Of a stretch of 64,000 bases of DNA, positions 52,126-61,401 are shown one piece after another. Source of the stretch: Polyangiaceae bacterium. GTDB lineage: Bacteria > Myxococcota_A > Polyangia > Polyangiales > Polyangiaceae. A model generated the notes under the pieces. The model did no database searches. It was given only the letters and a program-made list of their open reading frames with translations, and was not told the DNA's origin. The translations under genes were made by a program, and so were the position numbers. The DNA is taken from assembly GCA_023150915.1 (NCBI GenBank), contig JAKLKA010000001.1:62001-126000 (forward strand), in the 5' to 3' direction. The number at the start of each line of letters is the position of its first letter. Within the stretch, counting starts at the first letter, position 1.

Positions 52126-53065
52126 GCGGGCATTGTCGGACGCAGGGGTCGGTCCTGACAAGTCCGTCGCGGGCGGGCGCTGGGCGCGGAGGCGGAACGC
52201 TGCCCGGCGCACGCGCGCGCGCCACGAGCAGCACTGCGCCGAGCACGACCAGCGCCCCGCTCGCGCTCGCGGCGTCGACGCGCTCGCCGGCCCAGACGAT
52301 GCCGATCGCCAGGGCGATCACCGGGTTCACGTAGGCGTAGCTCGTGGCGACCGAGGCCGAGACGTTCGCGAGCAGGTAGACATAGGCGCTGAACGCGACG
52401 ACCGAGCCGAAGAGGCAGAGGAAGACCAGCGCGAGCACTGCGCGCGCCGTCGGCGCGGCCGTCATGTGCTCGCCGCGCGCGAAGCTCACGAGCAGCATGG
52501 CTGCCCCCCCGCTCAGCATCTGGGCAGCGGTCCGCATCATCGTCGTGGCGGGCAGCGCCACGCGCTTGCTAACCACCGAGCCGAGCGCCCAGCCGAGCGG
52601 GGCGAGCAGCGCCATGAGTGTGCCGGACGGGCTCGCGCGCAGCTCGGCTCCCAAGTTCATCATGAGGACGCCGACCAGGCCGAGCAGCACGCCGGCGACC
52701 TCGGCGGCGGCGAGGCGTGCCCCCATGATTCTCTGAACGATCGCCGCCCAGAGCGGCATCGTCGCCACCATCACCGACGTCACGCCCGACGACAGCGACT
52801 GCTCCGCCGCCGCGACCAGGCCGTTGCCGATGACGAAGAACAGCACGCCGGTGAGCGCCGACGACTGCCACTCGACCGGGCGGGGCAAGGCTTCCCCGCG
52901 AAGCCTCGCGACCGAAAGCAGCAGCGCTCCGGCACAGAGGAACCTGAGGGCCCCCATCAGGAAGGGAGGGAAGCTCTCGAGCGCGAGCCGCATCCCGAGA
53001 TAGGTCGAGCCCCAGATCAGGCAGACCGCCAGGAAGGCCAGGACCAAGAGCGCTTTCTTTCGCAT
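52112..53065 (-). CDS. EamA-family drug/metabolite transporter
   Basis: 317 residues from ATG 53065. Ten membrane helices in two EamA halves (LAVCLIWGSTYLGMRLALE, FVIGNGLVAAAEQSLSSG, APLGWALGSVVSKRVAL, YAYVNPVIALAIGIVWAGERV). Family members export amino acids and metabolites. It is divergent from a MocR-type regulator across a 154-base gap with three copies of one motif, so it is probably under that regulator. Confidence 0.93.
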   Translation of the reverse strand: MRKKALLVLAFLAVCLIWGSTYLGMRLALESFPPFLMGALRFLCAGALLLSVARLRGEALPRPVEWQSSALTGVLFFVIGNGLVAAAEQSLSSGVTSVMVATMPLWAAIVQRIMGARLAAAEVAGVLLGLVGVLMMNLGAELRASPSGTLMALLAPLGWALGSVVSKRVALPATTMMRTAAQMLSGGAAMLLVSFARGEHMTAAPTARAVLALVFLCLFGSVVAFSAYVYLLANVSASVATSYAYVNPVIALAIGIVWAGERVDAASASGALVVLGAVLLVARARAPGSVPPPRPAPARDGLVRTDPCVRQCPRVPT

Positions 53066-53094
53066 GACGACCGCGAGTCTGCGTCTCTGGAGCA

Positions 53095-53163
53095 GACCAG
53101 AACAGATGCAGCTATTGTGGACTGCGACCAGTACAGTGTAGGTTCAGGCCAACTGTGCTGGTC
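53095..53163. promoter_or_regulatory. Three copies of GACCAGNACAG between eamA-like and mocR-like genes
   Basis: GACCAGAACAG (53095-53105) and GACCAGTACAG (53126-53136) are direct repeats 31 bases apart, three helical turns. A third copy lies inverted at 53153-53163 (CTGTGCTGGTC). MocR-type regulators such as GabR and PdxR bind pairs of direct repeats, so this is the likely operator for the adjacent regulator. Confidence 0.65.
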
Positions 53164-53219
53164 GTGCCCGGGCCGAGCTGTGCTGCCCTCAGGACCCGCA
53201 GCGGAGCTACGAAGAAGCC

Positions 53220-54662
53220 ATGACCCTCGCTCTCGCCTCGGGCCCCGCGCGCCACCTCTACGAAGAGCTCGCGGACGATCTCGCGGGCCTCATCGCCAAG
53301 GGTGCGCTGCGGTCCGGAGACCGACTTCCTTCGGTGCGCCGGCTGAGTCTCCAGCGCTCGGTCAGCGTCTCGACCGTGCTCCAGGCCTATGTGTTGCTCG
53401 AGAGTCGGGGCCTGGTCGAGACGCGGCCGCAGTCGGGCCATTACGTACGCGCGATGCGCGCTCTCTCGGCCGAGGAGCCGCGCTCGCCCCGGCGCAGCAG
53501 CCAGGCGACGCGCGTGAGCGTCAGCGACCTGGTCGCCAAGGTGTACGGAGCCGCCCGCGATCCGAGCATGGTGCTGCTCGGCGCGGCCCACATGAGCCCC
53601 GCGCTGCTTCCGACCGAGAGCATCAATCGCCGGCTCGCCTCCGTCGCGCGCACTGCCGGGAGCGCCGGGGTCGCCTACGACATCCCGCCTGGGTTGCCCG
53701 CGCTCCGCCGCCAGATAGCGCGCCGCGCCGCCGAGAACGGCGTCGCGATCGGTGCTGACGACGTCGTGACCACCTTCGGCGCCATGGAAGCGCTCCACCT
53801 CTGTCTGCGCGCGGTCACCGCGCCGGGCGACACCGTGCTGGTCGAGACCCCTGCCTACTACGGGATCCTCCAGCTGATGGAGAGCCTCGGCCTGCGCGTG
53901 CTCGAGATCCCGGCGAACCCGGGCACCGGCATCGACCTCGAGCTCACCGCGGCGGCGCTTCGCGAGCACGACGTCGCGGCCTGCTTGTTGGTCCCGAGCT
54001 TCTCGAACCCGCTCGGCGCGCTGATGCCGGACGAAGCGAAGCAGGCGCTCGTCGCGATGCTCGCTCGCCGGGAGATCCCACTCATCGAGGACGACATCTA
54101 CGGCGATCTGCACTTCGATCCCGGGCCCCGCCCGCGGCCGGCCAAGGCCTACGACAAGCAGGGACTGGTGATGCTCTGCTCCTCGTTCTCGAAGACGCTC
54201 GCGCCGGGCTATCGCGTCGGGTACGCCGTTCCCGGCCGATTTCGCGATCAGGTCGAGCGGCTCAAGTTCGCTCAGACCGTGGGCACCGCGACACTGCCGC
54301 AGATGGCCGTCTCGGACTTCCTCGAGAACGGCGGCTACGACCGCCACCTCCGGCGGCTTCGCCGAGCCCTCGCCGCTCAGGTCGCGCGTGTGAGCGAAGC
54401 GATCGTCGAGCACTTCCCGCCAGGCACGCGGATCTCGCGTCCACGCGGAGGCTTCGTGCTCTGGGTCGAGATGCCGCCGGGCAAGAGCGCGCTCGATCTC
54501 CACGCCCGCGCGCTCCGCCACAAGATCAGCATCGCGCCGGGCCCGATCTTCAGCGCCAAGCAGCGGTTCTCGAGCTGCATCCGCGTGAGCGCCGGCTTCC
54601 CCTGGTCCGACACCGTCGACCGCAGCATCGTGAGGCTCGGCCAGATCGCCCGCGAGCTCTAA
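53220..54662 (+). CDS. MocR-type transcriptional regulator (GntR DNA-binding domain fused to aminotransferase fold)
   Basis: 480 residues from ATG 53220. Residues 1-75: winged helix of the GntR family ([48 protein letters not shown]). Residues 110-480: type I aminotransferase-like domain with the PLP-Lys site [14 protein letters not shown], the Asp of [10 protein letters not shown] and the Asn of [10 protein letters not shown]. The PLP aldimine senses an amine metabolite. It is divergent from the EamA transporter and three motif repeats lie between them. Confidence 0.95.
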   Translation: MTLALASGPARHLYEELADDLAGLIAKGALRSGDRLPSVRRLSLQRSVSVSTVLQAYVLLESRGLVETRPQSGHYVRAMRALSAEEPRSPRRSSQATRVSVSDLVAKVYGAARDPSMVLLGAAHMSPALLPTESINRRLASVARTAGSAGVAYDIPPGLPALRRQIARRAAENGVAIGADDVVTTFGAMEALHLCLRAVTAPGDTVLVETPAYYGILQLMESLGLRVLEIPANPGTGIDLELTAAALREHDVAACLLVPSFSNPLGALMPDEAKQALVAMLARREIPLIEDDIYGDLHFDPGPRPRPAKAYDKQGLVMLCSSFSKTLAPGYRVGYAVPGRFRDQVERLKFAQTVGTATLPQMAVSDFLENGGYDRHLRRLRRALAAQVARVSEAIVEHFPPGTRISRPRGGFVLWVEMPPGKSALDLHARALRHKISIAPGPIFSAKQRFSSCIRVSAGFPWSDTVDRSIVRLGQIAREL

Positions 54663-55162
54663 GGGTGCTGGCCCATGGCCTGGGACTTTCCGGCGACGCT
54701 GGCCTCGTGCTCCAGCAGCCAGCGCTTGATCTCGACGCCGCCCGCGTAGCCCGTGAGCGAGCCGTCGGCGCCAATGACCCGGTGGCACGGAACGACGACC
54801 GAGATCGGATTGCGCGCGTTGGCCCGGCCCACGGCGCGCGCGGCACCCGGCCGCCCCAGGCGGATCGCGAGCTGCTGATACGAGAGCGTGGCTCCGTGCG
54901 GGATCTCCAGCAAGGCGCGCCACACCGCGCGCTCGAACTCGCTGCCCAGGGGCGCGAGCGGAAGCGTGAACTTCCGGCGCTCTCCCGCGAAGTACTGCTC
55001 GAGCTCGGCGCGAGCGGCGCGAAACGGCCGTTCGTCTTCCACGTGCCTCGGGTCCCCGGGCCGCTCCTGCCCGGCGGTGTAGAGCCCCGTGAGGGCGACT
55101 CCGTCGGAGGTGAGCCGCAGCCCACCGATCGGGGAAGAAACACGGGTGGTGTAGATCGTCAT
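54659..55162 (-). CDS. Methylated-DNA--protein-cysteine methyltransferase (Ogt/AdaB type)
   Basis: 167 residues from ATG 55162. Family motif [21 protein letters not shown] with the acceptor Cys, and the DNA-binding segment ([26 protein letters not shown]). It repairs O6-methylguanine by self-alkylation. The AdaA-AlkA fusion is the next gene upstream on the same strand, 10 bases away, so the pair forms an alkylation-damage response unit. Its stop overlaps the end of the MocR gene. Confidence 0.96.
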   Translation of the reverse strand: MTIYTTRVSSPIGGLRLTSDGVALTGLYTAGQERPGDPRHVEDERPFRAARAELEQYFAGERRKFTLPLAPLGSEFERAVWRALLEIPHGATLSYQQLAIRLGRPGAARAVGRANARNPISVVVPCHRVIGADGSLTGYAGGVEIKRWLLEHEASVAGKSQAMGQHP

Positions 55163-55172
55163 GCTCGCCTCC

Positions 55173-56567
55173 TCAGTTGCTCGTCCAAAGGTGCAGGGCC
55201 GCGTACGCGCGCCACGGGCGCCAGCGTTCTGCCAGCGCGAGGCACTGCCGCTCCGACACGCCTCCGAGCGCCTTGCGCAAGCCGAGGTCACCGGCCGGAA
55301 ACGCGTCGGGGCACCCCAGGGCACGCATCGCGATGTAGTCCGCTGTCCAGGGACCGATGCCCGGGAGCTCGGTCAGCGCGGTGCGGATCTGCTCCGCGTC
55401 CGCGCCCTGCGTCAGACGGACGTCCCCGTTGGCCAAGGCAGCGCACAGGGCGCGCAGAGTCCGCGCGCGCGCCGTCGTGAGGCCAATGCCGGTGAGCGAG
55501 CGCTCTGGTGAACGCGCCACCAGAGCGGCGCTGGGCCAGCCGTCGAACAGCTCGACCAGTCGACCTGCGAACGTTCGCGCCGCCGCCACGCTCACCTGCT
55601 GTCCGAGCACGGCGCGGATTGCCAGCTCGTGCTCGTCCCATGCGCCCGGCAGGCGCAGACCGGGCCGGCGCCGCACCAGCGCGGCCAAGCGCCGATCCCT
55701 GCTCAGGTGCGCGTCAATCACTGCCGGCTGCGCGTCCAGATCGAACAAGCGTCGAGCCCTGGCCACCACGGGCGACAACGTCCGCACGAGCGAGGGCGAG
55801 ACGGCGAGCTCGAGGGCGTGGCGACCGGGCAGCGGCCGCACGCGGATCAAGCCGCGCTTCGAGCCGGCCCGAACGGCCCGTTGATAGACGCCGTCTTGCA
55901 CCAGCTCCACGCCGCGAATCGCTCGACCCCCGAGGAAGTCGAGGAGCGCGGCGAAGTCCAAAGGCGGTCGATACTCGAGGGACAGACGCACCCGATCGCC
56001 CTGGTCGCCGCTGGCGCGTGACTCGGTCTTGCGAAGCGCGCTCGGGGGATGACCGTAGCGGGCGACGAACGCGGCGTTGAAGCGCCGTACGCTGCCAAAT
56101 CCGCTGGCAAAGACGATCTCGGTGATCGACAGCTCGGTGTCGAGCAAGAGCTCGCGGGCGAGCGCGAGCCGGCGCGTCGCCACCAAGTCGACGGGCGAGA
56201 CGCCGAGCTCGGCGTGAACGACACGGCGCAGGTGGCGCGAGGTCATCCCCAGCCGCGCCGCCACGGCTTCGAGGCGGGGAGAGGTGTCGACGCTGGCGAG
56301 GATCGCCGCGACCGCGCGACCCGCGCCGTCCTCGCGCTTGGCTCCCGGTGCGCGTTCGGGACGACAGCGGAAGCATGCGCGGAAACCCTCTCGCTCAGCC
56401 TCGGCGGCGAGCACGAAGAAGACGCAACGATCGCGACCCGGAGTCCGCGCAGGGCACACCGGGCGGCAGTAGATCCCGGTCGTCTTCACGCCCACGAAGA
56501 ACACGCCGTCGAAGCGACGATCGCGCGCGCACAGGGCGCGGTAGCAGGAGTCGGCGTCCAGGGTCAC
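55173..56567 (-). CDS. Fused AdaA-type transcription factor and AlkA-type 3-methyladenine DNA glycosylase
   Basis: 464 residues from GTG 56567, the usual family start ([16 protein letters not shown]); the frame also opens at ATG 56618 with 17 more residues. Residues 1-75: Ada metal-binding domain, with the methyl-acceptor Cys region [13 protein letters not shown] and later CFRCRPE. Residues about 80-180: AraC helix-turn-helix. The rest is AlkA with a helix-hairpin-helix ([18 protein letters not shown]) and the catalytic Asp in FPAGDLGL. It senses methylation damage and removes alkylated bases. Confidence 0.95.
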   Translation of the reverse strand: MTLDADSCYRALCARDRRFDGVFFVGVKTTGIYCRPVCPARTPGRDRCVFFVLAAEAEREGFRACFRCRPERAPGAKREDGAGRAVAAILASVDTSPRLEAVAARLGMTSRHLRRVVHAELGVSPVDLVATRRLALARELLLDTELSITEIVFASGFGSVRRFNAAFVARYGHPPSALRKTESRASGDQGDRVRLSLEYRPPLDFAALLDFLGGRAIRGVELVQDGVYQRAVRAGSKRGLIRVRPLPGRHALELAVSPSLVRTLSPVVARARRLFDLDAQPAVIDAHLSRDRRLAALVRRRPGLRLPGAWDEHELAIRAVLGQQVSVAAARTFAGRLVELFDGWPSAALVARSPERSLTGIGLTTARARTLRALCAALANGDVRLTQGADAEQIRTALTELPGIGPWTADYIAMRALGCPDAFPAGDLGLRKALGGVSERQCLALAERWRPWRAYAALHLWTSN

Positions 56568-56733
56568 GCCCGACCAGTTAGCGCAGCGCCGGCGGGGGCG
56601 CTGGCCGTTTTCGGACATGGCAGCGACTTCGAGATCGGCTCGGCCTGCGGGCGAGGCAGGTCAGCGGGCCAAGGCTCCGCGCCAGGGCGTAACGTCGCAG
56701 ATCGCGCAATGTCAGGGCCGACATCGGAGAGTG

Positions 56734-57960
56734 TCACCGTTCGAACCGGTCCAGGGCCGCCTCGAGCTCGGCGTCGTCGTCCAGCGTGGCGAGCAGAAGC
56801 TCGCGCGCACGGGGGTCTGCGGCCACGTCGGCGGCCACGCGGATCCGTTCCACGCCCCGCTCGGGGTCGAGCGCGCGCAGCGCGATGGCCGCACCGGCGC
56901 GATGCTCGAGGGGTTGCGTGGGGTCGGAGAGCACCGCCTCGGCGTCGGGTGCGGTCACCACGCGCTGGCGAAATCCCGAGTCGATCAAGCGCTGCCGCCA
57001 CTCGCCGACGCTGCGACCGCGACGAACGAAGGCGGTGTCTGCCCGGGGCGCTGCCTCTCGCGCTTGCTCGAAGGCACCGCGCGCGTCGCGCAATCGAGAG
57101 AGCGCGAGCTCGAGGTCTCGCGAGCTCCAGCCAACCGTCGAGAGGAACAGCGTTTCTTCCTCGAGCTCGAGCGTGATGCCCATCGGCGAATCGCCCCCGG
57201 GCTCGGCGGACACTTCCTGGAAGCTGGTGATGGCGGAGTGCGGGATGAACCGATCCGCGAACCACCGGTGGAGCACGATCCCGTCCTGGCCGATCGTGAC
57301 CGTCGGTACGCGCGCCTTCGCAAACCACCACGAGAGCGGCAGCGTCAAGAGCGGCCCGATGAGCATGGCCAACACCATCAGTGGCCGCGATTCTCCGGCC
57401 AGAGCCCGGACGACCCAGGTCAGCAGTGCAGACACGGGACCAATCAGCGCCAGGTAGAACAGCAACCCGGCCACGAACGGGCCGATGGTGGTTCGCAGGG
57501 CGAAGGTCTGGGTGCGGTGAGCCACGCCGGCGCCGGTGAGCTGCAGAAGAGTTTGGGCGTCCGCCTCGCTCTCGAGCTCGAGCTCGGCGCGCCGACTACG
57601 TCCGAGCTCGAGGCTGACGGCGCGACCGACGCGGGCGCCCGAGCGCACTTCAGCCAGGTGGATGCGCCCGGTCCGGCTCTCTCCCGCAACGAAGAGTGCG
57701 CCGTCGCGGACGGAGACCGAGCCCGATCCGAGATTCGCTCGGCGCTGGGCGAATCGGCCGACAAGCACCACCGCGAGCAGCGGAAGCAGCCAGACGACCT
57801 GCGCGAGGTTGCCCGTCAGCACGCTCACCACGGCGACCAGCGCTGGCAAGATGGAGACGACCGCCGCGGTGGTCAGCAGCCAGCTCTGCCACGACGGCAG
57901 CTCGACCTCGGCCTTCCGACACCGAAAGCTCGCCGCGTGCTCGTGTTCGATTGCTCCCAT
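56734..57960 (-). CDS. Membrane protein with PH-like domains
   Basis: 408 residues from ATG 57960. Two pairs of membrane helices: near residues 25-70 (LLTTAAVVSILPALVAVVSVLT and VVWLLPLLAVVLVGRF) and about 155-215. Each is followed by a beta-rich segment (SVSVRDGALFVAGESRTGRIHLAEV and TVTIGQDGIVLHRWFADRFIPHSAITS), like bacterial PH domains. The last 90 residues are helical, with Arg/Glu-rich heat-repeat character. The role is unknown. Confidence 0.65.
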   Translation of the reverse strand: MGAIEHEHAASFRCRKAEVELPSWQSWLLTTAAVVSILPALVAVVSVLTGNLAQVVWLLPLLAVVLVGRFAQRRANLGSGSVSVRDGALFVAGESRTGRIHLAEVRSGARVGRAVSLELGRSRRAELELESEADAQTLLQLTGAGVAHRTQTFALRTTIGPFVAGLLFYLALIGPVSALLTWVVRALAGESRPLMVLAMLIGPLLTLPLSWWFAKARVPTVTIGQDGIVLHRWFADRFIPHSAITSFQEVSAEPGGDSPMGITLELEEETLFLSTVGWSSRDLELALSRLRDARGAFEQAREAAPRADTAFVRRGRSVGEWRQRLIDSGFRQRVVTAPDAEAVLSDPTQPLEHRAGAAIALRALDPERGVERIRVAADVAADPRARELLLATLDDDAELEAALDRFER

Positions 57961-58047
57961 CGGCCCGCCAATTCACAACCTGCCCGAGTGCGGGCATCCA
58001 TGCAAGGAGCGGGCATGCCACCACGCCGGAGATCGAGCGGCTGATGG

Positions 58048-58581
58048 TCAGCTGTGAGTTGCGAATGGTAGACACGACAGGTGCATCAGGACTTCGTCCG
58101 GGTCGACCTGACTCTGGGCGAGCAACTCGGCGGAAGCTGGGACGAAGCCCAACCGCTCGAGCAGGCCGAGCGAACGGAAGTTATTCCGCTTGAGCACGGC
58201 CGTGAGCTCACACACGGCATGTTCCTCAGTCAGCTCCGTGATCATGGCCTGCGTGGCTTCGAGCCCGAACCCCTGGCGCCAGAACTCGCTGGACAGCTCG
58301 TAGGCAATCGCCGCCCTGCCGTTGGACGAGAGCGTCGCTTGGACGTAGCCGATGAGCTGGCCCCCGCGCTTCCGGATCGCCCAGTTCAGCCAGCGCTCGG
58401 TTCCATCGGGGGAAACCCGTGTCTCGAGCCGCTGGTAGCGAGCGGAGAGGGCCGCGACGGACCCGGGGGGCTGGTTCTCGAACTCGTAGATCGCAGGGTC
58501 ACTGAGAACCGGGAACATCTCTTCGGCGTGGGAGACGGTCAACGGCTCGAGGGTCAGTCGTCGCGTCTCGATCACGCGCAT
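58048..58581 (-). CDS. GNAT-family N-acetyltransferase (RimJ/RimL-like)
   Basis: 177 residues from ATG 58581 (MRVIETRRLTLEPL). Acetyl-CoA loop in the segment YELSSEFWRQGFGLEATQAMI and the C-terminal VLKRNNFRSLGLLERLGFVP, both characteristic of GNAT proteins that modify amino groups of ribosomal proteins or small molecules. The frame is open to 58635 upstream, but the family start is 58581. Substrate unknown. Confidence 0.9.
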   Translation of the reverse strand: MRVIETRRLTLEPLTVSHAEEMFPVLSDPAIYEFENQPPGSVAALSARYQRLETRVSPDGTERWLNWAIRKRGGQLIGYVQATLSSNGRAAIAYELSSEFWRQGFGLEATQAMITELTEEHAVCELTAVLKRNNFRSLGLLERLGFVPASAELLAQSQVDPDEVLMHLSCLPFATHS

Positions 58582-58666
58582 GCAGGGCCCAGGATAGACC
58601 GGACGGCGCGGTTCGACGATACTCTCGCGCCTCACTGGGCGGGCGGCGCTCGCTCGGGTTTCGAGC

Positions 58667-58672
58667 AGGAGG
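58667..58672 (+). promoter_or_regulatory. Strong ribosome-binding site for the VOC-family gene
   Basis: AGGAGG five bases before ATG 58678 is one of the clearest Shine-Dalgarno sequences in the window. It fixes that start although the frame is open from 58081. Confidence 0.85.
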
Positions 58673-58677
58673 ATTCA

Positions 58678-59166
58678 ATGCGTACTTTCGTGCATCACGA
58701 GCTCAACACCAGCAATCCGGCGGCGGCGAAGAAGTTCTACAAGGGGCTCTTCGGTTGGACTTTCCAGGACATGAAGATGCCGGACGGCAGCGTCTACAGC
58801 ATGTTCAAGACCGGAGAGGACGAGGGTGGCGGTATCCAGAAGCACCCGATGCCGGGCGCACCGAGCGCGTGGCTTCAGTACGTCGGGGTCGCGTCCGTCA
58901 AGCAAGCGATGGCCAAGGCAGTGAAGCTGGGGGCGAAGGTCATCATCGACTTCATGCCCATTCCTCCCCATGGTGCGCTCGGGATCTTCGAGGACCCCAC
59001 CGGCGCGGTGTGCGCGGTCTGGGAACCGGCGGCAGCACCGGCGCCGAAGAAGGCGGCGGCGAAGAAGCCGGCCTCGAAGAAGGCGGCGGCAGCACCGGCG
59101 CCGAAGAAGCCGGCCGCGAAAAGGCCGGCGGCGAAGAAGCCGGCCGCGAGAAAGAAGAAGCGCTGA
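58678..59166 (+). CDS. VOC/glyoxalase-like protein with Lys-Ala-Pro-rich C-terminal tail
   Basis: 162 residues from ATG 58678. Residues 1-115 make one vicinal-oxygen-chelate unit (FVHHELNTSNPAAAKKFYKGLFGW, FEDPTGAVCAVWEP). The metal ligands cannot be confirmed; the N-terminal His is in HHEL. Residues 118-162 are a repeated KKPAAKK-type tail like histone H1 C-termini or AlgP/Hc1-type DNA-binding tails. Such tails are known at the end of unrelated proteins in GC-rich bacteria and may bind DNA or RNA. The catalytic role is not predicted. Confidence 0.8.
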   Translation: MRTFVHHELNTSNPAAAKKFYKGLFGWTFQDMKMPDGSVYSMFKTGEDEGGGIQKHPMPGAPSAWLQYVGVASVKQAMAKAVKLGAKVIIDFMPIPPHGALGIFEDPTGAVCAVWEPAAAPAPKKAAAKKPASKKAAAAPAPKKPAAKRPAAKKPAARKKKR

Positions 59167-59286
59167 CCGGCCGGGCTCGGACATTCGCAGGCGCCGGCGG
59201 CTCGCGCTCGGTATTCAAGTCGAGCGTCTCGGCTCCGGCCCGAACACAGGTCTTGAGTTTCATGCGCGCGCTGGTACGTACGGGCA

Positions 59287-59841
59287 GTGTCGAGCCATAC
59301 GCCGTCGCCCGACGAAATCCGTGACGCCCTCGACCGCGCGCGGCCGCGGCTCGTCGCTGGGGTGCTCGTGATGGCGCTCGCGGCGGCGGGCGTTGCGGCC
59401 GGCACGCTGCTCGCTGCGACCGACACCACCGGCCGAGTGATCGGGACCGTCTTGGCCTTCGTGCTCGCCGGGTTCGCCGTGCTGAGCGCCCGCGAGCTCG
59501 GGCGCCACGCGCGCGCGGTTCGCCGCGTGATCGAGCAGCCCGCTACCATCGTTTGGGTCACCTTCACGGTACAGTCTGGGCCGCGCGTCCAGACGCTGGG
59601 GCTCCTCACGGTTCATGACGACGCAGGCGGGTTGCGACGCTTCGTCCTGCCGCCCAACACCGGTGGCATCGCCTTCGACCAGCTCCGAGCGCATTGCCCG
59701 GGGGCGGTCTTCACCGATCGCCCTGGCGTTTACGAGCCGCTCCACGAGCTGTGGCGAGAGAGCCCGGCTGAATTCGTCGCGCGGGCGCGAGCCGGCGGTG
59801 GCGTGCGCTGTGCGTGTTGCGCGCGCCGCACGGCGCACTGA
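59287..59841 (+). CDS. Hypothetical membrane protein with two helices
   Basis: 184 residues from GTG 59287. Two adjacent membrane helices (VAGVLVMALAAAGVAAGTLLAAT and VIGTVLAFVLAGFAVLSAREL) are followed by a soluble PH-like or beta-rich segment (IVWVTFTVQSGPRVQTLGLLTVHDD) and a Cys-rich end (RCACCARRT). No family recognised. It is preceded by 120 bases without visible features. Confidence 0.6.
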   Translation: MSSHTPSPDEIRDALDRARPRLVAGVLVMALAAAGVAAGTLLAATDTTGRVIGTVLAFVLAGFAVLSARELGRHARAVRRVIEQPATIVWVTFTVQSGPRVQTLGLLTVHDDAGGLRRFVLPPNTGGIAFDQLRAHCPGAVFTDRPGVYEPLHELWRESPAEFVARARAGGGVRCACCARRTAH

Positions 59842-59907
59842 GACGGGCCTCACGGCGGACCCACCGAGCGCGGCTTCGCTCCGTTACGGAGCCGGAAGAC
59901 GGTCACG

Positions 59908-61161
59908 TCAGACCAGCTGCTCGAACACCCGAGCCGCGGAGGCCACCAGGACGCGACCATGCTGCGTGTGTCGCTCGTGCCAGACCCCATGGGTCGCCAC
60001 GACCTGTACGGCAACCACGGGGCCTACCCTGGACAGAAACGCGCCCCAGCTGGGGCTCGGCGTTTCGTCGCGGAGCTTCGCCTCGACAGCCAGCCAGGGC
60101 TGCTTGTCGCGCACGATCAGGAAGTCGATCTCGCGCTTGTCCTTGTCGCGCAGGAAGTGGAGCGTGAACTCGCCCTCGCCCGTGTCAGTCCAGTAATCGC
60201 AGGCTTTCGCCAGGTGTCCGGCCACGCAGTTCTCGAAGCGCGCCGCCGCTTCGTCCACTTCAGTCCAATCCCACAAGTACAGCTTCCCTTCCTTGCGCAA
60301 CGAGCGCATGACGCCCCGCTGATAGGGCTTGATCTCGTAGGCGTAGTAGAGCTCGCGCAGGTACGCGAGCCAGCGCGACACCGTGTCGTGCGCGACCTCC
60401 AGGTCTTCCCTCAGCGAAGCCACACTGAGGAGCGAGCCGACTCGCTCGGGCAGCAAGGCGGCCAGCATCTCCACCCGAGCGAGGTCGGGGATCCGGCTGA
60501 GATCCCGAAGATCCTCACGGATCACCCTCTCCACCCGCCCGCGGCGCCAGAGCCTCGCCCGCCTTTCACTCGCCGCGAAGAGCGGCTCCGGAAACCCTCC
60601 GAACCGAAGCAGCACGTCGAACGCCTCTCGGGCCGCGGCTTCGATTCGGGGCGTGGCCACACTGCCGAGGGCCTCGATCGCCCCGTCAGGGCTCGCCGGC
60701 GCCGACGCTACGAGCTCGCGAACAGAGAAGGGGTGGAGCCGGAAGTGCAGATAGCGGCCGAGCAGGCTGTCGCTCCCTCGTCGATACACGTCGAGCCGCG
60801 CGCTCCCGGTGACCAGCACGTCGACCTTGCCCTTCTCGACGTCATAGAGCCCCTTCAAGCTCCTCTTCCAGGCGCGAGCCTTGTGGATCTCGTCCAGGAC
60901 CAGGAGAGGCTTCCCGCGCGCCCGCGCCGCTCTCGCTGGCAAGAGGGCCTTGGGGTCCTTCGCCCAGGCACGCCGCGTGACGACGTCGTCCCAGTTTGCG
61001 TAGCGCCCAACGGCTCGTTCGCCGAGAATCATTTCGCCCAGGGTGGTCTTCCCCACCTGTCGCGGCCCGGCGACGAAGGCCATCTTGTCGGCCGCGAACG
61101 CAAGCTCGGCGACGGCGCGTCCCAGATGCCTCTCATTCATGACCACTTTCGTGTTTAGCAC
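59908..61161 (-). CDS. AAA-type ATPase with DUF4143 nuclease-like C-terminal domain
   Basis: 417 residues from ATG 61161. The AAA_14 domain has Walker A VAGPRQVGKTT near residue 35 and Walker B LLVLDEIHK; sensor region VLVTGSARLDVYRR. The DUF4143 domain follows (LRELYYAYEIKPY) and ends with REIDFLIVRDKQPWLAVEAKL, a PD-(D/E)xK-like element. The family is widespread and often mobile. Its function remains unclear; links to defence or DNA processing have been suggested. The upstream side is unusually AT-rich. Confidence 0.92.
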   Translation of the reverse strand: MLNTKVVMNERHLGRAVAELAFAADKMAFVAGPRQVGKTTLGEMILGERAVGRYANWDDVVTRRAWAKDPKALLPARAARARGKPLLVLDEIHKARAWKRSLKGLYDVEKGKVDVLVTGSARLDVYRRGSDSLLGRYLHFRLHPFSVRELVASAPASPDGAIEALGSVATPRIEAAAREAFDVLLRFGGFPEPLFAASERRARLWRRGRVERVIREDLRDLSRIPDLARVEMLAALLPERVGSLLSVASLREDLEVAHDTVSRWLAYLRELYYAYEIKPYQRGVMRSLRKEGKLYLWDWTEVDEAAARFENCVAGHLAKACDYWTDTGEGEFTLHFLRDKDKREIDFLIVRDKQPWLAVEAKLRDETPSPSWGAFLSRVGPVVAVQVVATHGVWHERHTQHGRVLVASAARVFEQLV

Positions 61162-61401
61162 GAATCTGGTCGGCGCTCACTGGCGTTGTGGTGGGAAGAA
61201 TTGCTGCAAATGCAAGCTGTTTTGCCCGACCACAATCTAGTCATTAAGAAAAATGGGACTTCAGGCCTGCAGTCCAACGCGACTTCGCCCAGGCCCCGAT
61301 GCTCCATATTCAGCGCCGCTCCGCCGCAGCTCTCCCCGCGGCGCCCGCCAGGCCTGGCTTGGCCTTGCCACCTGGCGCTTTCGGCCTCAACTTCGGGGTT
61401 C

